DNA of 64,000 bases from Primula veris (taxonomy: Eukaryota; Streptophyta; Magnoliopsida; Ericales; Primulaceae), in NCBI GenBank assembly GCA_963682055.1, contig OY821744.1:21490967-21554966 (forward strand). The letters run 5' to 3'. Position 1 is the stretch's first letter. Each line of letters begins with the position of its first letter. The notes under the pieces were generated by a model. The model was not told the DNA's origin and did no database searches. It worked only from the letters and a program-made list of their open reading frames with translations. Of this stretch, positions 60,919 to 64,000 are shown piece after piece. Position numbers and translations under genes: made by a program.

Positions 60919-63378
60919 TGTAGCATCCCGCATTTTTTATAAGTGTTTTTAATTAGGAATTTATTTATCCAAAAACGTTTTATTCAAAATTTTACCAAAA
61001 ACCGGTCACTCGACTTATTTTTAGCCAAAAACCGAAACTCTTCCGAAAAACCTTATTTTAAAAACCTGTTACTAATTTTACTAATAAAAAGGACCCAATA
61101 GATTTGTTTTTAAAGATTTGTTATTATTGAGTAGTTTATTAATAATTTTGATTAAAAGTTAGCTTTTAGAACTTTGGGGACCAAATAGTTCGCTTACACA
61201 AACTTTGTAAAAACAGTTTTTTTTTTCTATACCTAAAATCAGCAGCCCACTTTTCAATTCTTTAAACCTAAAAATCAGTCAAGAGAAAAAAGAGAGAAAA
61301 AGAGAGAAAAGAGAAGAAGAAGAAGAAAAAGAAGCCACCATTAGCGAGTTAATACCGGAATCATCTCCACTACGCTCTAAGGTAACGGGGGTTATCCATT
61401 GCGACTAGACGAGGGTGTATGTTAGGTTTTGGTTTTGCGTTTATTAGAAATTGGGGGTTTATGCCTTTTTATCTTAATTAGGTTTATAAATTGTTAATTT
61501 GGTTTAATTCTTGTATGATTTATTCACTTATTTGAATGGGAGAATTTGATGAGTTAATTATATTAATTTCGGATTAATGAGATTATGGATTCCTCAATAC
61601 GTACGTACGTAATACGTATTATATCGATTTTCAAGCGTTGAGTAAATTAAACCTTGATAAAGGTATGTATATCCCTATCTAATACAAATACTGTATTAAA
61701 CCTTGCTTTCTTTCTTTTTTTTAGTCCCGGCAGAAAATTAGAAATTACTAAATATTTAAACCACTACCTTTTGTCTTCTCCATATAAATTAAATAAATTT
61801 AAGTGAAGATGGATCACCTATAGACAGACACAATTAGTATTGCGACTCATTCGTACCATACATACAATACAATACAATAGATTCACGCATTGACCTATTC
61901 AAAGCAGGGAATAGTGTATATGTATTTAGCAAAAACCTCTTCAGGTATTTTACTTTCCTTCCATCAATTGTGTGAGAAATATATAATACTTCACTCCTAC
62001 TATTTACTAATATCATATTAGTTGCTTTTGACTATTTCATCATTTTAATCAGATGAGGGGGTGCTATTTTTATTTGATTTTTTTAACATATCTCTATAAT
62101 GTAACCATTTCTGGTACTTTACAAGTGGTTGCCCTTCCAAATAAGCGGAACGGTTTGCATGTTTTATGCGTTGATTATTGTGATTATATAATTATTGATG
62201 AAATTAGATAAATTTATGTTGAATAATGGTGAATTGTAGTTTATGCATTCAAGGTGTTTGTTAAAATGCCTGAAAGTGATTTTATGTTGTTATAGCGTTT
62301 GGCTAGTTGTGAATTTAGTACATGTGGTTATGTGTTATGTTGTATTACGTTGAGTGACGTATGAGATGGCGTTATTTGAATAGTATAATATTATTGGCCG
62401 AGACCTTAATATTTATACGTATGAGATTGTGTTAATTGGATGATTTATTATTATTGGCCGAGGCCTTGTGATTTAACTGTAGTGGCAATGGTCTCTGTCT
62501 CTCCCTAATTCCGGGGACAGAAGACGGCCGAGGGGATAGGGAATGACCTACCTTACGGACTGGGGTAGGTGGCGTGAGAGGTCCCAGTGTGCACTATATT
62601 TATTTTATGTTAGCAATGGTCTATGTCTCTCCCTAATTCCGGGGGCATAAGACGGCCGAAGGGATAGGGAATGACTCGTCTTACGGACTGGGACGAGTGG
62701 CGTGAGAGGTCCAAGTGCGCACTATAAATCTACTTTTATGTTGCAATGGTCTCTGTCTCTCCCTAATTCTGGGGACAGAAGACGGCCGAAGGGATAGGGA
62801 ATGACCTACCTTACGGACTGGGGTAGGTGACGTGAGAGGTCCATGTATGCTATAGATGTGTGTAGATGTTATTTAATTTATTTAATTTATCGTAGTTGTA
62901 GAATGTAATTATATTTCTTTTTATACGTCGATTATCGTAATTGTAGAATTTGTGAGCTCTTGCATTTATGGGATGGAGTGGCGGTGTTTGTGGTGCCGTC
63001 CCGTCTAGTTATGTGCGTGGGACTCACCGTTACAATTTTGTCATTCAGGTACATTATAGGTTGGCACATTTGGATAGGAGCTATCACAATGTGTCACATG
63101 GGTTTGGGGCTTTCGCTTTATTTTTACTTAGAGTACTTTTGAGGTTGTAGCCTACGGGCAATTTACATTCGTTTATTTTCTTTCATAATTTTGTTAAAAC
63201 TATCTCGTCTTGTAGCCGCGTTTGGCAAATTCTATATTTATTTGTTTAAACTTTCCTTTAGCTCGCTAGTCTTTTCTTTTTAAATTTTTTTTAATTTCGT
63301 ACCAACAGGTTCTATTTTCTTTCGTTTTAAAAAGGTCATGCCTCGATATCCGTGTCTCATGGATTTTGGGGCGTGACA
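60919..63378 (+). repeat. Solo LTR of family B, copy 3
   Basis: TGTAGCATCCCG to GGGGCGTGACA, 2460 bp, flanked by GCACT on both sides (60914-60918, 63379-63383). Each array unit contains GCACT, so the match is weaker proof of a duplication than usual. Three ~130-bp modules start at 62485, 62613 and 62743. A 561-bp foreign segment lies at 61591-62151. Confidence 0.9.
61591..62151. other. Insertion inside LTR copy 3
   Basis: The other LTRs run ATTATGGAT straight into TTTGCATG or close variants. Here 561 bp intervene, from TCCTCAATACGTACG to AAGCGGAACGG. It has no clear inverted ends, duplication or poly-A, so its class is unknown. Confidence 0.7.
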
Positions 63379-63632
63379 GCACTTTTAGCTGAACTATATG
63401 CATACTCACTTTTGTTGAACTATATTTACTTTCGACTGAATTGTATGCACTTTCAACGGAAGTAGATGTACTTTCAGCTGAATTGAATGCAATTTCAACT
63501 TAATTGTATGCACTTTTTACTAACTATATGCAGTTTCGACTGAACTATATGCACTTTTATTGAACTATATACGCTTTTGACTGAACTATATGTACTTTCG
63601 ACTGAACTAGATGCACTTTTAGCTCATTTAGA
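63379..63632. repeat. 21-bp array, right part
   Basis: About 12 further units of the same repeat as 60520-60918, more diverged toward the right. Confidence 0.85.
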
Positions 63633-64000
63633 TTAAAAAAAAAGGCACATTTTCATCGAAAACCACTTTTTGTATAAAAAAATTCACTTTTTGATGGAAA
63701 ATGTGTTTTTTTTATGAAAAAACAGCTTTTCCGGTATAAAAAGTGTTATATTGACAAAAAAAGATTATATATTTTTTTGTAATTTTTTAAAAAGTTTATG
63801 ATTTTTTTTCATTTTTTATATTTTTTTTTGTGATTTTTTGTGATTTTTTATAATTTTTTTGTATTTTGTTGTAATTTAAAACTATTATTTTGGGTTTGTA
63901 GAGAGATAAAATACGTCTATTATATTTTGGTTTGTATGACCCTTTAATAAATAAACTAAATAATTAAAAAGTGTTATATATGAGTAATGTGAAGTTATCA

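Larger units (their letters stand above)
59978..64000. mobile_element. Large inverted-repeat element, runs off window
   Basis: The left arm (59978-60330, AAAAATCAC-rich, TTTTTTATGTCAATATATCAC) is repeated inverted at about 63650-64000. Comparison with 38519-39110 suggests the right terminus lies some 60 bp beyond the window. Between the arms are a tRNA-like sequence and a 21-bp array split by a solo LTR. No transposase. Mutator-like or foldback are the likeliest classes. Confidence 0.6.

Overview
This is nuclear DNA of a flowering plant (no species can be named from the sequence). It is AT-rich, has no long host reading frame, and is filled with plant-type transposons: Ty1/copia and Ty3-type LTR retrotransposons, Stowaway MITEs, hAT and Harbinger-like elements, and possible Helitron ends. 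I found no host protein-coding gene I would call with confidence. The only long proteins are from a broken copia element at 5.5-9.7 kb.

Layout. (1) 1-38.2 kb is a patchwork of partial copies of one anonymous low-copy unit, at 1-3368, 16069-18545, 19046-20775, 23741-30044 and 30045-38120. The copies differ by nested tandem duplications, deletions and transposon insertions. They serve as natural empty sites for a Harbinger-like element (19358-20507) and a solo LTR (31593-33461). (2) 3389-4487 is a near-identical copy of 40870-41966, joined to a copia retrotransposon (4488-11714) whose 5' LTR lacks U3. (3) 11715-16068 is a stack of two truncated Ty3-type 3' ends, each with a long LTR. (4) 38.5-42.1 kb holds a foldback element, Helitron-like sequence and a hAT element with a perfect 8-bp target duplication. 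(5) 42096-48942 and 51939-58960 are two minus-strand copia elements with short LTRs and perfect 5-bp target duplications. Their gag-pol interiors are decayed beyond coding, yet the second has LTRs that differ at one position. (6) 59.2-64.0 kb holds a small hAT element, a tRNA-like sequence, a 21-bp repeat array inside a long-inverted-repeat element, and a third solo LTR.

Working together. The Ty3-type LTR family near 14.3, 31.6 and 60.9 kb occurs three times without internal coding DNA and carries two or three copies of a ~130-bp module. The two minus-strand copia elements look like a non-autonomous lineage moved by proteins supplied from elsewhere. The point most worth checking is the contrast between their dead interiors and the nearly identical LTRs of the 52-59 kb copy. 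All percentages and alignments here were judged by eye.
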